DNA of 64,000 bases from Meghimatium bilineatum (GCA_034231615.1 CM067306.1:42084761-42148760), one strand, 5' to 3'. Shown: positions 44,911 to 57,009, counted from the first letter of the stretch. Notes: a model not told the origin generated them from the letters alone. Made by a program: numbers and translations.

Positions 44911-45990
44911 ATGATAAACGAAATATTGGCACGCGATTACTACAATCTTAAGAAATCTGTAGTGTACGGCGGTATTAGTGGCTTACAACGTACCATTAAA
45001 CTTCAATCAAAACAAGTCAAAGATTGGTTAAGTCATCAGGATACTTACACTTTACATAAACTTACTTGACGACGCTTTAAAGGGCGTGCAATGATAACAG
45101 GTGATATAAACCAACAGTTTCAATGGTATGTAATTGATCATATAAAGTTAAGAAAATACAACGATGGATATTCATTATTTGGTGACGTGTATTAATGTGT
45201 TTAGTAAAATTGCCTGGGCTGTTCCGATCAAGAACAACACGGGAAAAGCTTTAGTCGAAGCTGTGAGTAATATTTTCGAGCAGAGAAAACCGATAATTTT
45301 TCAAACTGACAAAGGTTCAGAATTTGCCAATAAAACATTTCTCAAGTTTCTTAAAGACAATAATGTGCATTTCTTCACTACTGAAAATGAGGATGTCAAA
45401 GCAGCTATTGTCGAGCGGTTCAATCGTAGATTGAAGGAAAAAAATATGGCGCTATTTCACTAAAATCAACAAACCTCGTTACGTCGATGTAATAACCTCG
45501 TTGATTCGAAATTACAATTATTCATTTCATATGAGTATTTAGATGGAGCCAGTAGAAGTTAATAAGGATAATCAAACACAAGTGTGGAATACTCTATATG
45601 GGGATCAGTCAACAGACAGAAATGTATATTTTAATGTTGGTGATATGGTGCGCATCGGTCTAGACAGACAAACATTAAAGAAAGGGTATACACACGCCTG
45701 GACAGATACATCCCATATCCCCTGTAACTTATACGATCACAAATGATGGGGGTGAAGAAGTGCAAGGGTCATTTCACAAACAGGAACTGCAAAACATTGG
45801 TGAAGATACCTGGAGTCGGAAACAATATTTAGTCAAGTGGTTGGGCTATAGTTCGTTATTCAATTCTTGGGTGTCTGTCAAAGACATTACCAGATACAAA
45901 TGGAAATTTATCAAGTTGCAACAGTATTACGACCAGAACAAGAAGAAAGAAAGGGGAGTCGCTCATCACTCTGTGTTTTATTCGGCAAGC
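44911..45990 (+). pseudogene. Polinton integrase with C-terminal chromodomain, broken
   Basis: Retrovirus-like DDE integrase. The N-terminal part is VVYGGISGLQRTIK and SHQDTYTLHKL. The core has an Asp in WYVIDHIKL, the second in FQTDKGSEF (45,300-45,326) and the Glu in IVERFNR (45,408-45,428), with 34 residues between the last two, as in D,D35E enzymes. The C terminus has a chromodomain signature, YLVKWLGYSSLFNSWVSV (45,826-45,879). Stops or frameshifts occur at about 45,068, 45,150, 45,440, 45,540 and 45,745. It would insert the element into DNA; this copy cannot be translated intact. Confidence 0.93.
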
Positions 45991-46159
45991 TGGTACCACG
46001 TTTAGAAATTGTATTCCTCTTTCAAATGATTATTATATATGTGATGATAGGTGCTTCATTATTTAATGTCTCGAACCGACCTCGACGCACCTGACGCTTA
46101 ATTTTGGATCGCATTACTGATTAGTTGTTTGGGATAGATGCTACTAACCCACAACTAGG

Positions 46160-46899
46160 ATGAGTTTTTACGTTACCTTACCCAACAATTCTTCAATGAA
46201 CATTTATCCTGACAATCAGCCATTATTTTGTCAAACTTCCACAAACTATAGAGATGAATTCGCAATATGAAGTTGGTTTAGCTGAAATTCAATTTCCAAA
46301 CACATATTTCAACGTTCTCGGTGATAAAGTGTGGTTGTCATATGTCCACTCACCATCCAATAACCTGAACGGTATAATAACTATTCCAGCTGGTCTATAC
46401 GATTCACCCGAAGATTTTATGCTACCCAATGCTGACCGTATTGCGAAAATATATTAAATAAAACCTCAAGGAGAGCTACGATTAAGGTTCTCGATGATGG
46501 AACTGAACTTGTACTAAGTGAGACGCTGAAAAACAATTTAGCGCTGTCAAAAACACGTCTGACATATGACGACACTGATCTAACTAGTCAAGATATGGTC
46601 GATATGGATCGTGATATCAAAAATGTCTACGTGTATCTGTTGACATTGTATCTGTACTGTCAGTGGATGATGCAATGGTCCCACTATTACGTTCTGTTTC
46701 CATATTAGACAAGACAGCTACCTCAGTGTTTCGAATCTATGACAAACAACACTACACACCTCTGAATCGCTTCTCGTTTGACACCATCGAGATCCTTTTA
46801 ACTACAGACCAAGGCAAAAAGATCGCATTTACCGCTGGGACGTCAACCCTGACACTTCACTTTCGTCACGTAAGCGCTTTGATGTGGACTAAACAATGA
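46160..46899 (+). pseudogene. Polinton structural protein remnant, minor capsid candidate
   Basis: Starts MSFYVTLPNNSSMNIYP, followed after a frameshift by YEVGLAEIQFPNTYFN, a gap with frame changes, and a C-terminal block (46,663-46,899) with FSFDTIEILLTTDQGKKIAF. Proteins with this FYVTLPxNSS start sit next to the capsid gene in animal Polintons (established association). A penton/minor capsid role is inference. Disrupted at 46,270, 46,455 and about 46,660. Confidence 0.6.
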
Positions 46900-46907
46900 T
46901 TAGACAC

Positions 46908-47353
46908 GCCACAATCCACAGAAAACCTAAGCTATATGAAAAGTTTTTCTCTGTAACCACGATGGGTATGGTCTACCCGTATTTGTCAGTGGTAGACATC
47001 AAAAAGGTCACGGTCTATGTGGTTTCTTTAGTGGTCTGGGTAGAATGGTACTACCATAATTAAAAACAGGCGGTAAAGCCTTACTTAGGGAAGGTGTTAC
47101 GTCTGGTTTACAAGTGGCTAAGAATGCTTTAGGTTGTGCGAATATTCGTGATTCTATACGAGATAGAGCCAAAGAAGCTGAACGGCGCCTATTGGCTTGT
47201 GCTATAAACCACGCTACCTAATCAGGTAGTGGTATTAAACGTCGAAAGCGACCAGCACCACCCGGTGAACCCTGTCGGAAACGAATAACACCAGCCGCTA
47301 AACGGCGACGAGCTCATTCCACGAAGAACAAGGTTCGAGATCTATTCGGATAA
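46908..47353 (+). pseudogene. Polinton basic virion-like protein remnant
   Basis: After a short damaged N-terminal block it reads a glycine/hydrophobic stretch (CGFFSGLGRMVLP), one in-frame TAA, LKTGGKALLREGVTSG, NIRDSIRDRAKEAERR, and a very basic C terminus (GIKRRKRPAPPG, AKRRRA) ending DLFG. The combination of an amphipathic, Gly-rich N terminus and basic end recalls adenoviral core or membrane-lytic minor proteins; that comparison is inference. Its TAA overlaps the ATG of the capsid gene. Confidence 0.55.
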
Positions 47354-48543
47354 TGTCTCTCATTCACCCAAACACAGTGGACACTTTAAAACAGACAGCA
47401 GCCTATATCATAGAATCCAAAGTCCCAACCTGACTGAGTAATGATCGCCGAAGAAGAAGAAGAAGAAGATTCACCCAAACTCTTGTGAATGTCTTCATTT
47501 TGGACTTCATTTGTTTAGTGTACCGCTAACCCAAACGGCTGAAAACGATGGTGCTACACAACGGTGATAGTCTACCACCCAATGTTGAAGGTGAACCTGT
47601 GAATTATTACATGCACAGTTTATTTTTTCAAGTCGACGTCTCATTAAATGATACGCTTATCACAGCTAGCGAAAACACGTACCCTTACCGAGCTTATATT
47701 GAAGCTACTTTGAATTACGGCGATGATACTAAAAAGGGGTATCTGTCTGCCGCCCTCTCCTACAGAGATACACAGAGAACGCATGACGATATCCAAGGGG
47801 ATACGAATGACGGCTTCAAAATTAGCCGCTAACTAGCCGCGGCGAGTCAGGAAATGGATATGATGGGTAAATTTCATGCTGATATTTTCGCCCAAGACAG
47901 ATATATGTTGAATGGTGTTGATGTAAAGATCAAGCTAACACCATCTAAAGAATTTTTCAATCTGATGGCTACCGATGCGACGAGTGGGTACAAAAGTGTT
48001 ATTACCCACGCGTCGCTAATACTCAGAAAAAAAACTGAATCCAGCCATCTCATTGGTCCACGAGAAAGCCTTAATGCGCGGTAATGACAAGTACCTGATA
48101 AAACGTATTGCATTGAACACTTTTTCTATCCCTTATGGAATGCTATCACACATCCAAGACAATTTATTCTTATCGCAGACACCCAAAAGAGTCGTTATCA
48201 GTATTGGTTGACGCTGGTGCGTTTAATGGTCATCTGAAGAAAAACCCATTCAATTTTCATCATTTTGATCTGACGTATTTAAACCTGATAGTGGATGGTA
48301 GAAATTAGAGCAGTAAACCACTAACTGTTAATTATACTAACGATCACTACATCAGAGCTTTCTTTTGGGAGTCTAACAGCCCTCATTTTAGTAAGCAAGG
48401 ACGCTGGGAATACCATTAACTTTAGTGGTTATAATATGTACGCCTTTGATCTGACCCCTAGTTTGCTTGGTGGTGATCAATTTGAGATGGCGAAGACGGG
48501 TCCACTGGCAATTAAACTTGAATTTTCCACCGTGACAGCATAG
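47353..48543 (+). pseudogene. Polinton major capsid protein (double jelly-roll) remnant
   Basis: Starts MSLIHPNTV at TAATG. Conserved blocks follow in shifting frames: NYYMHSLFFQVDVSLND (47,602-47,652), TYPYRAYIEATLNYGDD, DMMGKFHADIFAQDRY (47,857-47,904), NGVDVKIKL and YAFDLTP (about 48,440). These blocks are characteristic of the capsid protein of animal Polintons (F54H12.2-like in databases). A (GAA)n run at 47,452-47,470 interrupts the N-terminal region, and stops occur at about 47,832, 48,083, 48,210 and 48,308. It would form virion capsids if intact; this copy is dead. Confidence 0.85.
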
Positions 48544-48549
48544 GCTATT

Positions 48550-48990
48550 CATGTTTTAATCTACTTTGAAGTTGATAGTGTTTTGGAGCTATCCAAGACC
48601 AGATATATTCTTACAGATTCTTTAGCGAATGAACACTATGAGAGAATGAACACTAACCAAATATATGCTCTGTTAAGGCAGAATATCTGGATTCTTTGCC
48701 TCGGTTTAGTACGAGTCGTACCACTAAATAAGTTACCAAGCTACATTAATCCAACTCTGACAATAGCTTTAATTGCCAATACAGACCCCAGTTATAGACA
48801 TGGTGATCATTGGGTGTCAATCTATTATGATGGTGTTGGAACATTTACATATTTCGATTCATTTGGCCTACCACCCAGATATTCAAAGATTTTACAAATT
48901 TCTAGAAAGAAATTCAAATAGACCTTACGTTTACAACCCGAGAGTATTACAAGATTTGTTGAGTTCTACTTCGTGGGGTCATCCATGAGT
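48550..48990 (+). pseudogene. Polinton adenain-like cysteine protease remnant
   Basis: Blocks: ALLRQNIWILCLGLVRVVPL, catalytic His context GDHWVSIYYD (48,800-48,830), Asp/Ser context YFDSFGLPP (48,850-48,880), then after a frameshift YVYNPRVLQDLLSSTSWGH (48,931-48,987). The final block normally carries the nucleophile in an S-x-CG context; here the position reads Trp (TGG). The protease family matures capsids in adenoviruses and Polintons. Start uncertain. Confidence 0.85.
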
Positions 48991-49153
48991 CATGACCCAG
49001 CCGCTACCAATCGGATCGTCGCAGACCACAGCTCACGCTTGGTGTGCTCTGGACTCCGATGTGTGTATAAATAAAAAAGCTCACTTGTTCTAAAACTTCA
49101 CATCGCACTACCAGTCTAGAACTACTATTTCCAAGTCCTGTTGTATCAAGAAG

Positions 49154-49693
49154 ATGGCTTCATCAGTTACATACTTTTCCAGAACCACCGATATGATACA
49201 ACCACTAGGAGATTGTGCTACTGCTGTGACCATATCATCCTTCAAGAAGTCTCTTATCCAGATTCGGCGACATTATGGTGCTACAAATATAAAGTACCCA
49301 ACTAAAACAGCCATCACAATGAGTCGCCCAGACTTTGTCGATCTCGTAGAACTATAAGATGTCATTTTGAATTAATTTGATAGATTTTCCCGTGTTTTTC
49401 CTACAAAACAACCTGCAAATGTTCCTGTTTCAAACACATATGACGATTCATCAGCTGCAGTTTTAAAAACACACGGCGATTCATCTGCTCCAGTTTCAAA
49501 CACCTACGACGATTCATTCACATATGGTTATGGTAACCTAGAGATGTATCTCACACCCGATTACGAACCTGTCTATGTACCTGAAAAATCTGTATCAGCA
49601 CAAGATTAGAAAAATACCAAACCCAAACCAGCCAAGAGACAAAGAACACAGCCCGTTATGACGCCACTTTATCAACAGTCAATTCTACCCTGA
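49154..49693 (+). pseudogene. Polinton hypothetical protein remnant
   Basis: Starts MASSVTYFSRTTDMIQPLGD, continues SRPDFVDLVEL to a stop at 49,355, then a repetitive acidic/Tyr stretch (VSNTYDDSSAAV, VSNTYDDSFTYG) and a basic end (KPKPAKRQRTQ). Not recognised. Position after the protease and preserved composition suggest a real element gene with two stops. Confidence 0.5.
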
Positions 49694-50014
49694 ACCTTCT
49701 TTTTTCTTAATTTTTCTTAATGAAATTATGCAAAGGGTATACACATTTCTAAAGGCATTCACGTCATCAATATATTATGAAATTATACAAAAATCCCGAC
49801 GCCAAATACAAATTAGAGAATAGTTATATAGAGAGTGGTGTTGTTGAGACATTATCTGGCTGTACCTGACGTTTAATGTAAAATTAGGAAAGTGAAGCTC
49901 TATGTTGTTTGTAGGTGTACACGGCTGTCACAGTCGTCTTAAAACCCCGATTTTTACCCCCACTACTCTGTCTGGATGTCAAAAAATATCTTTGCGTCGA
50001 ATTTATTTTGCGTC

Positions 50015-50385
50015 TTACTTAACCCCTTTGTCTATGTCGTAGGGGCCATAACAGTGATAAGCATCGCTGCATAGTGAGATCATACCTATACCACCATACT
50101 CGAGCTTGAATAGGCCTGGCTTTCGCTTATCGAATAGCCTATCCTCGATGCATTGGGGACAGTCTTTAGGTTGGTCGAGTAAGAGGTCTATATGAGCCTG
50201 ACAGGTTTCCCTAGGAAACCACTGGTCGTAGACTCGTCGATATTCGGCCCTCATGCTAGGCTTAATGACGTAATGCAGACTGTCAGCTGATATGGCTAAA
50301 TAAAGAGATATAGTGTCCATCGCCGTTACCTCAAAATCACTCCTGTCCACGAATTTTTCGAAGCAAGTGTATATAACTTACTAAT
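50015..50385 (-). pseudogene. Polinton DNA polymerase B, C-terminal fragment
   Basis: On the - strand, opposite to the other genes as is common in Polintons. It begins near FEKFVDRSDFEV, then MDTISLYLAIS where protein-primed family B polymerases have D-T-D-S, followed by IKPSMRAEYRRVYDQWFPR, DKRKPGLFKLEYGG and MISLCSDAYHCYG. The second catalytic Asp of the metal-binding motif is Ile. Only about 120 of the usual 1,000 or so residues remain; no upstream part is seen in 50,386-52,880. Confidence 0.88.
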
Positions 50386-52894
50386 AGAGTATACCACATA
50401 GTGGTAGGAGTTATCGATATACATAGGTATAAAAACTGAATAAAGTAATAAGGTTACTATGAGCTCCTACTTATTAATGGCAAAAATTAATCACTTACAA
50501 TAAAACAAAGAACAAGGATAAATAAACAGAGATATATAATCATAACAATATGAAGAGTATAGTGAAAAACCCATGCTAACACATATAACTCACCATTTTT
50601 GACAAATAATTTCCGTGATCTGGGTCAGTGACGGTTGCAAATGTCGTTGTGTTATCAACAAGCTGATGATTTTAATAGTAACGCTTATTGGTACTTCGCC
50701 GGTATTTATAGTACGCTTAATGCTGACTCAGCGAAAATTTCTTTGTTGCAACTATGTGGCTTTCTGAAATAACCAGCTAAGGGTGATTTCAACCAATTAA
50801 ACCAAAATTTCCGCTAACGCGCTCTAAACGTCACATGGTCAAGATCTAATCTTTTCTGCCCTAGCCATGACACGCAACTAGTTTGAACAGGTGTTGTCTG
50901 CTGACACTTAGCGTCCTTGAATAAAGACCACGTATTTCTGGTGCTTCATTGTGTTAACAGAACATCAAGTATACATCAGGCTAACCCTAATTCATGTTAT
51001 GACTAATGCGTGGCTTTTTAAAAAACAATTGTGACCTATAAAATATTATGTTTATTAATAACTCGAATTGTGTGGCAAACCTTAAACGTGCTTGGTAACA
51101 TCTTGGAATCACTCGATCGTAAGTGGAAGTTTTAGAATGAGTATAGACGCAGAATAGTTGTTTCCTATAGATTTAAAACACGATAGAGATCTTTGAAAAT
51201 ATCTGCAACTATGTTTGTATTTGTGTGTGTATATAAATATAATATATATACTATATAATATATATTTAACTATATAGGTAAAAATGCCTTCGGTGTTTGA
51301 GAACGCTCATAAAAGTAAAAGTATATCCTACGACAGCAAACTGTCGTTGGGGATGAAGATCACTCCTCATGTACTAAACCGTAGCAACTATTAGGTGGGG
51401 TGGCCAGTTCCCTTCCTTGCTGTCTTTACCTCCCCTAGATCATGTGTCAGGTAATCATTTACAGGCTCATAACACATTGCTAAATCGTTTGTGGATTTAG
51501 ATTTACAAATAACCAATCTCGCATTAATTAAACGTGTCAGAGAATGTTGTGAGAACGAAGTGTGATAATTCCTACCAGGTATACCTGATATACCATATTC
51601 TTAGCCTTTAACATACCGGGTTTTTTTAATTTTTATTATGTAGCAGAAACGCTCATACCTATCCGATTTGAGTAATTCAAGAAATTTTGTGAATTCGATA
51701 TGTTCATGTTTATGATGGTAACTGATCCATGTGTCTGTTTCTTATTTTCATCCCAAGTATTTTGCTCTTGCCTGAGTTGGTCAATTACCTTTTACGAAGT
51801 GGGCAAGCCGTCACGGTTGGTGATTATCGTCTGTTCACGGTCTCAACCCAGTAATTAAGGCGCTATGATTTACCTGCGGGCTTATTACTAGAATGTTTTA
51901 TTTATTTATGCAGGGGATTGGTTTCTCGCTATAAAACTATTTCATAGGTTTGGAAATGTTTTTAAAATACCGATTGAAATTCAAAATTATTCGCCGAAAT
52001 CTACACATTTGGACACTAAACATGTTTATAGTGGCTTTATACCGACAGAGACAGCTAAAATAGATAAAGGGTGTTCGCCTTCATATATTTGTTAATGACC
52101 AATTACTGTGTGTGAGTTTGTGCGTGTCTGTATTATTCTCATGCTAGCGTGTGGTTGTTTATCAAAACCAGATGACTCTTGATTATTTTTAAGTTAATAG
52201 GTTTGTATGGGTGTAACGCAAGATCTCATGCTAAGCTGGTTGTTCGTTAAAGACATTGGATTGTCTGTATTCTTGTTGTTATAAGAACATGGTTGTTTAG
52301 AACTAAATAATACATGCTACATACTCAACGTATATAATCACCAACATACTTGCTGGTGTTTGACCTTCACATCGAAAAGCACATTGAATGTTTCCATGAA
52401 CTAACAGGTGTCTAATTGACCTTGAAATCTAATGATTTATGATTTTTTCGGATCATAATTTGAGTTTAAACACAATGAAACAGAGCTAAATAGGGCAGTG
52501 ATATGGATGAACCCTCCAGTGTGACCTGTTTATGGTGACCTCATTCATTGTAAGTTATGTGCCATAACATATGGCTAATCCACCTTGTAACCTAAGGTTT
52601 TATTGTGTTTTTCTGGCCAGAATTTGAATGTTAAACACAAGCGTCACATGCATCAGTATTATGTCTTCGAACGGTTTTAACCACAGCTAAATATGGTAGT
52701 GGTATAGATGACCCCCGCCATGTGACCTGGTTATGGTGACCTCATTCGTTGTAAGTTTCCGTGGACATTTTCTTTATCAGGATCACTAGAAGGAATATTC
52801 CGCTTGTCATTATACGCGACATAAGAGATGTTGTACGCACGATTTCCATGCTCTTGCATCAGCTTACCGGGTCGTTGAGTCATTTATAACAGCG
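50386..52894. other. Polinton right arm without coding sequence
   Basis: AT-rich, with no frame of note, where most of polymerase B would be expected. A roughly 165- to 200-bp imperfect duplication lies at 52,450-52,760 (TTATGGTGACCTCATTCRTT in both copies). A segment at 51,395-51,440 (GGTGGGGTGGCCAGTTCCC) may be part of another repeat. Confidence 0.5.
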
Positions 52895-53199
52895 CTGTCC
52901 GGTTCCGGCCGGTTTCGTTCGGTCCACACACACTGCGAGGTTTCGGCCCATATCGGTGATCTCGCCGTTCATTGGCTGTGGTACCACCTACAACCCCTTG
53001 CACCAATTGGTGAGATCTTACCCTGATCCGTTGCTCCCTTGACGCGGGTCCGTTGACCTTCACGGACCCTGTGTCTGTTGACCTTCACGGACTCTGAGTC
53101 AGTTAACCTTCACGGGCCATGGGTCCGTTGACTTTGACAGACCAAACGTACCAACGCACTCGGGGCTCATTTCATTCCTGATACACTACTACTGGCAGC
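52895..53199 (-). repeat. Polinton right terminal inverted repeat
   Basis: Reverse complement of the left repeat with extra internal copies of a CCGTTGACCTTCACGGAC-type unit (53,037-53,135), making it about 100 bases longer. Confidence 0.85.
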
Positions 53200-53205
53200 G
53201 CCAAC

Positions 53206-54190
53206 TGCAAGTGTAAACGTTCCAAGGAAATCGGAACTACAAGCTCTGTTAGCTCGAGACAAACATCTAATTACGTGTGCTCCTTATGGGCAGAGACCCA
53301 GACCCAATCATGGGCGCCCGACAAAGCAAGAAGACATGGCCGAACTCTAATGTCGAGCTTTCCTATACCGGAAATATGCTCGCGAAGAAAAATGGACCCA
53401 TACCCGATGGGCTCAGGCACAAAAGAAACAACGATGGCAGCCCTGGTCCAACTCTACTGTCAAGCTTTCCTATACCGGAAATATACTTGCAGGGAGAAAG
53501 GGTTCCGTACCCGATGGGCTTAGGCACAAAGGGACAACGATTGCAGCCTTGGCCCAACTCTACTGTTAAGCTTTCTTATACCGGAAATATACTTGCAGAG
53601 AGAAAAGGTTCAGTACCCGATGGGCTCAGGCGGTATTGGGACAAGGTCGCTCAGCTCGAGAACGCCTTGCTCTCAAACGCGTGGTGTGAGACTCGAACTT
53701 GGGCGAGGGGTTCACGATGTCGGTGAACGATACTTCGGCTAGGAATGCGAAAGAGCCAGAGTCCAATCCTTCTGTCGAGTTCTTCCTCATCCGGAACGAG
53801 GCTCGCGGATGAGAAAAGGTTCAGTACCCGATAGGCACCGGCACAGAACCTCCAATTACACGAGGAAAGTTCATAGACGGTGGAACACCTCGTGCGAAAT
53901 AGACGTGAATGACAATCGTTTCGGCGAAGAGTCACTGCACACCTGCGTGTCCGTCGACAGATAGGCAGGCTGTCACGGACTAGGGAAGTCTACTACCCGA
54001 ATTAAAGGCATGACGAAAACGGATTTTTTAGGTCTAGGACGTCCAGACCACAAAGTAGCAAACCAAGTGTAGATATCACAATTTTACTGTACAACTTGCA
54101 GCACAACGTACCTCACGCTCTCCGGCGGAAATCACAGGATATATTCGTTGTGATTATTTGAGAGCGAACGCAGAAGAAAAATTCGTGGTG
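53206..54190 (-). repeat. Family D repeat, 5' half (right of Polinton)
   Basis: Reverse complement matches 17,380-18,058. Includes three to four tandem units of about 105 bp (53,335-53,640, diverged fourth near 53,770), each with TTTCYTATACCGGAAATA and TACCCGATGGGCT; the intronic copy has fewer. CpG-rich. Confidence 0.85.
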
Positions 54191-54329
54191 ACTGGATTAC
54201 CAGAGAGTGAGCTATATTATTATTTGTTGGTTAAAAACTCTGATATAACCAAATTGGCGACCGTGTATTTCCGAGTGCAGAAAGGTGAGTAAAAAATGGC
54301 GACATTATTACCCGTCAATAAGGCAAATT

Positions 54330-54545
54330 AGAGGCGACTAAGCAGGTCTCGGGCTCGCATTGATTGTTTCATCTTCAAAAGGTCAACGTGACACAGAAGC
54401 TATGTTGAAGTAGGATGTGTCATGCCGAATATCGCAGATATCGCAGCTAAGATGTAGCACAGCGTACTTCGTTCTTCGAACAACATAATTCTGATCCTCA
54501 AAAGTCTGAGAATGAACGCAGAAGAACAAGACAGAAATTGGACCA
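54330..54545 (-). repeat. Family A interspersed repeat
   Basis: - strand carries TTCTTCTGCGTTCATTCTCA, CTGCGATATCTGCGATAT and GACACATCCTACTTCAACAT. Confidence 0.75.
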
Positions 54546-54762
54546 TGTCCGCGATTGAAAGAAGCACGCCTCGCAATAAAGATACCTTACGTAAAATTAA
54601 TTATAATAACATAGTTTGTGGTACAAACAAGGGCTAGGTAATAACGAAACATGAAGATGACGAAACATATTTATTACATAAACATATTGTGATCAAAGAT
54701 ATTCCGTGACATAGAGACAAATTTATACTTACGTAAGGGACTGCTTGACCATCATGTAATTA

Positions 54763-54764
<2 letters not shown>

Positions 54765-54818
<54 letters not shown>

Positions 54819-54870
54819 CATACATACACACACATACACACACATACACACACACACGCACGCTCGCACG

Positions 54871-54910
<40 letters not shown>

Positions 54911-54945
54911 TACATACATACACACACACGCACACACATACATAC
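54765..54945. repeat. Compound microsatellite (TA)n, (CATA)n, (CA)n
   Basis: Simple repeat with interspersed CACACACG units. Open frames across it are artefacts. Confidence 0.95.
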
Positions 54946-55833
54946 GGTGCTTTATTTCTAGGGTAAAAAGATGGGTATACGGCGTTTACAGATGTGGATG
55001 GTCTTATACGTTAACATGAATGACCACCCCCCCCCCACCCCCCGGGGCGTAATACTCTGCACACAGAGAGTTTTGAAAAAAAAAGAAGCTTACGTATGAA
55101 ACTTTTGAGTAACTAAATAGTTCATTCCCATATATATGGTCTCACGTCCTCCATCCATACAGACATACACTAATATTATTATACTTACTTTAACCAGATG
55201 CATAATGAAACCATATTTTATCCATGCCTTTAGAAAGTTCAATATTTATATTTCTCTCCTTGCTTTTTTAATCTGTTGCTGAGTGGTGCCAAAAAAGCAG
55301 CCAGGATTCAACAAATTTTAAAGGATCAAATTGAAAGAGAGTGGGACCAACTATCTTGATAAATATAACTACTGATATAGTCTCAATCAGTAATGACGAT
55401 TTTTAAGGAGATAGGGGAGAAATGGACCGCCATTTTTTTCATTTTTCACCAAAATCGGTATAACTCTATAAATAATAATACGTCTGAGCTGTTATTCATA
55501 CATGTAAGTGAAATATCCATTTAGTTTGAAATATTGTCTTCAAAGAATGGTTAAACATTGAAACTGCTTATAAAATATACATTTGAAACAATGATAACAT
55601 AGTTGGGTGAAATGGACCACATATGGTGAGAAATGGAACTGATGAAGGAGAGAAATGGACCACAAGCAGGAAGAATAGTCCATGAAAATCAATTAATACA
55701 ATTATATATTATCAAAGGATATTTTGAAACGCATATAGCTTTCTGTTATTTTTGTACCCTTGCAGTAAATAGACTGGTAAAATTGCTTTAATTTGACTCA
55801 TTTTAATAGTCCCTATATCTTCTACAGTATCTT

Positions 55834-56957
55834 CTACAAAAAGTGTATTTCCACATCTTCAAGCTGCATGACTTTCCCAGTTAAAAATTGTGTTCTCTTT
55901 CCTGTCTCAAACTCACACACAACATATAGACCAAGATTTATGTCCGTACTTTCTACACCATCCATTCTGATATTGTTGTTTTCATTATCACGTCCAGTGT
56001 CAGACACGTCATAATCTGTGTCATCATCATCATCATGTGGTATATTGTCAGTATCATCATCAGAATCGCTGATATTTTCTTCATGCACAAAAAGTGATTT
56101 CTTGGCTTTTAGTAACATTATTTGTGTTTTATGATCTGTATTCCATTGTTCATTTTCATTTCCATCATAGCTGGAGGAGGCGATGTTAGCAGCATTGCTT
56201 TTGCAGGTTTTATTCCTCGATTGCTTTCTTTACGAGTGGCAGCCTTATGGTAACCTGTAATAATTTAGGAGGAGAAAACTCTATTAAAGCTTCTACTGGG
56301 ACATCATCTTTTGGAGACACTGGATATGTTGTTGTCAATGAAGCCATGGGGTTTGAAGTATTACTGATTGAGGCCCTTTTCCAGTCATGTCTAAATTAGA
56401 CTCAATTGAAATAGTTACCGGTGCTTCTGAGATCTGTCTGTGATATCAGAAGGTAGAAAAGTTCAACATTGAAAATACCTTGATACAGTGGTCAAATGCC
56501 AGTAGCTGTGAATTGTCGATTCTATACCTACCAGTGAGTTTTCAATCCATGATTGTGGACATTACAAACGATTTAATGTTGCCATTTCGAAGGTAAAAGT
56601 ACGAGCATTTTTTGGAGTTAGTCAATGAAATATTTTGGAACACTTATCAAGAAATTTAGCCAGACTCTCTTCCTGTTCATGATTAAAAATCCGGCTGTGT
56701 TGATACTTTGGGGGTGAGTCTCATTACCGACAATTTTGACTTTTTAATATTGTTTAGCAGTGTTGTACGAGCTTGTCTGTGCGATATTCCCTGGAAGATT
56801 GTCTAACGGGCATGTCATCTGCAACGGGAGTCACTGCAGCTCTCATAATGGACTCTGGTACTTTGCTTTGATCTGTTTTCCTGTGGTAAACATGGTGCAT
56901 GTTTTTACTGAAAAATATATATAATACGCATAGATTGAAAGTTTCATATAGTTTCAA
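55834..56957 (-). pseudogene. pogo/Tigger-like transposase remnant
   Basis: The - strand N terminus reads MHHVYHRKTDQSKVPESIM, then a helix-turn-helix-like region with VRQSSREYRTDKL, matching the psq-type DNA-binding domain of Tigger/jerky-like transposases. A LAKFLDKCSKIF-like segment lies near 56,620. The C-terminal part (55,834-56,118) is acidic (DSDDDTDNIPHDDDDD) and then GLYVVCEFETGKRTQFLTGK, as found after the DDE core in related elements. The DDE core itself is not visible, so an internal deletion is likely. Many stops. Confidence 0.7.
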
Positions 56958-57009
56958 TGTATTTCTTTAATTGTTTAAACAAACTAAGATTTGGAAATAG
57001 TTTGTGATT

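Larger units (their letters stand above)
43158..53205. mobile_element. Decayed Polinton/Maverick element, about 10 kb
   Basis: Bounded by inverted terminal repeats (43,167-43,372 and 52,895-53,199) and inserted in a family D copy. CAGCG occurs at both junctions (43,153-43,157 and 53,206-53,210) and may be the core of the 6-bp target duplication known for Polintons. Coding remnants on + : ATPase, small protein, integrase with chromodomain, candidate minor capsid, basic protein, major capsid, protease, unknown. On - : only the C-terminal end of DNA polymerase B. Intact family members are usually 15-20 kb, so several kb are missing, mainly polymerase. No gene is intact. Confidence 0.9.

Noticed and set aside
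55834-56118. Acidic 94-codon - strand frame as a host gene
   Set aside because: Its position within the TA-flanked element and the downstream FETGKRTQFLTGK pattern fit the C terminus of a Tigger-like transposase.
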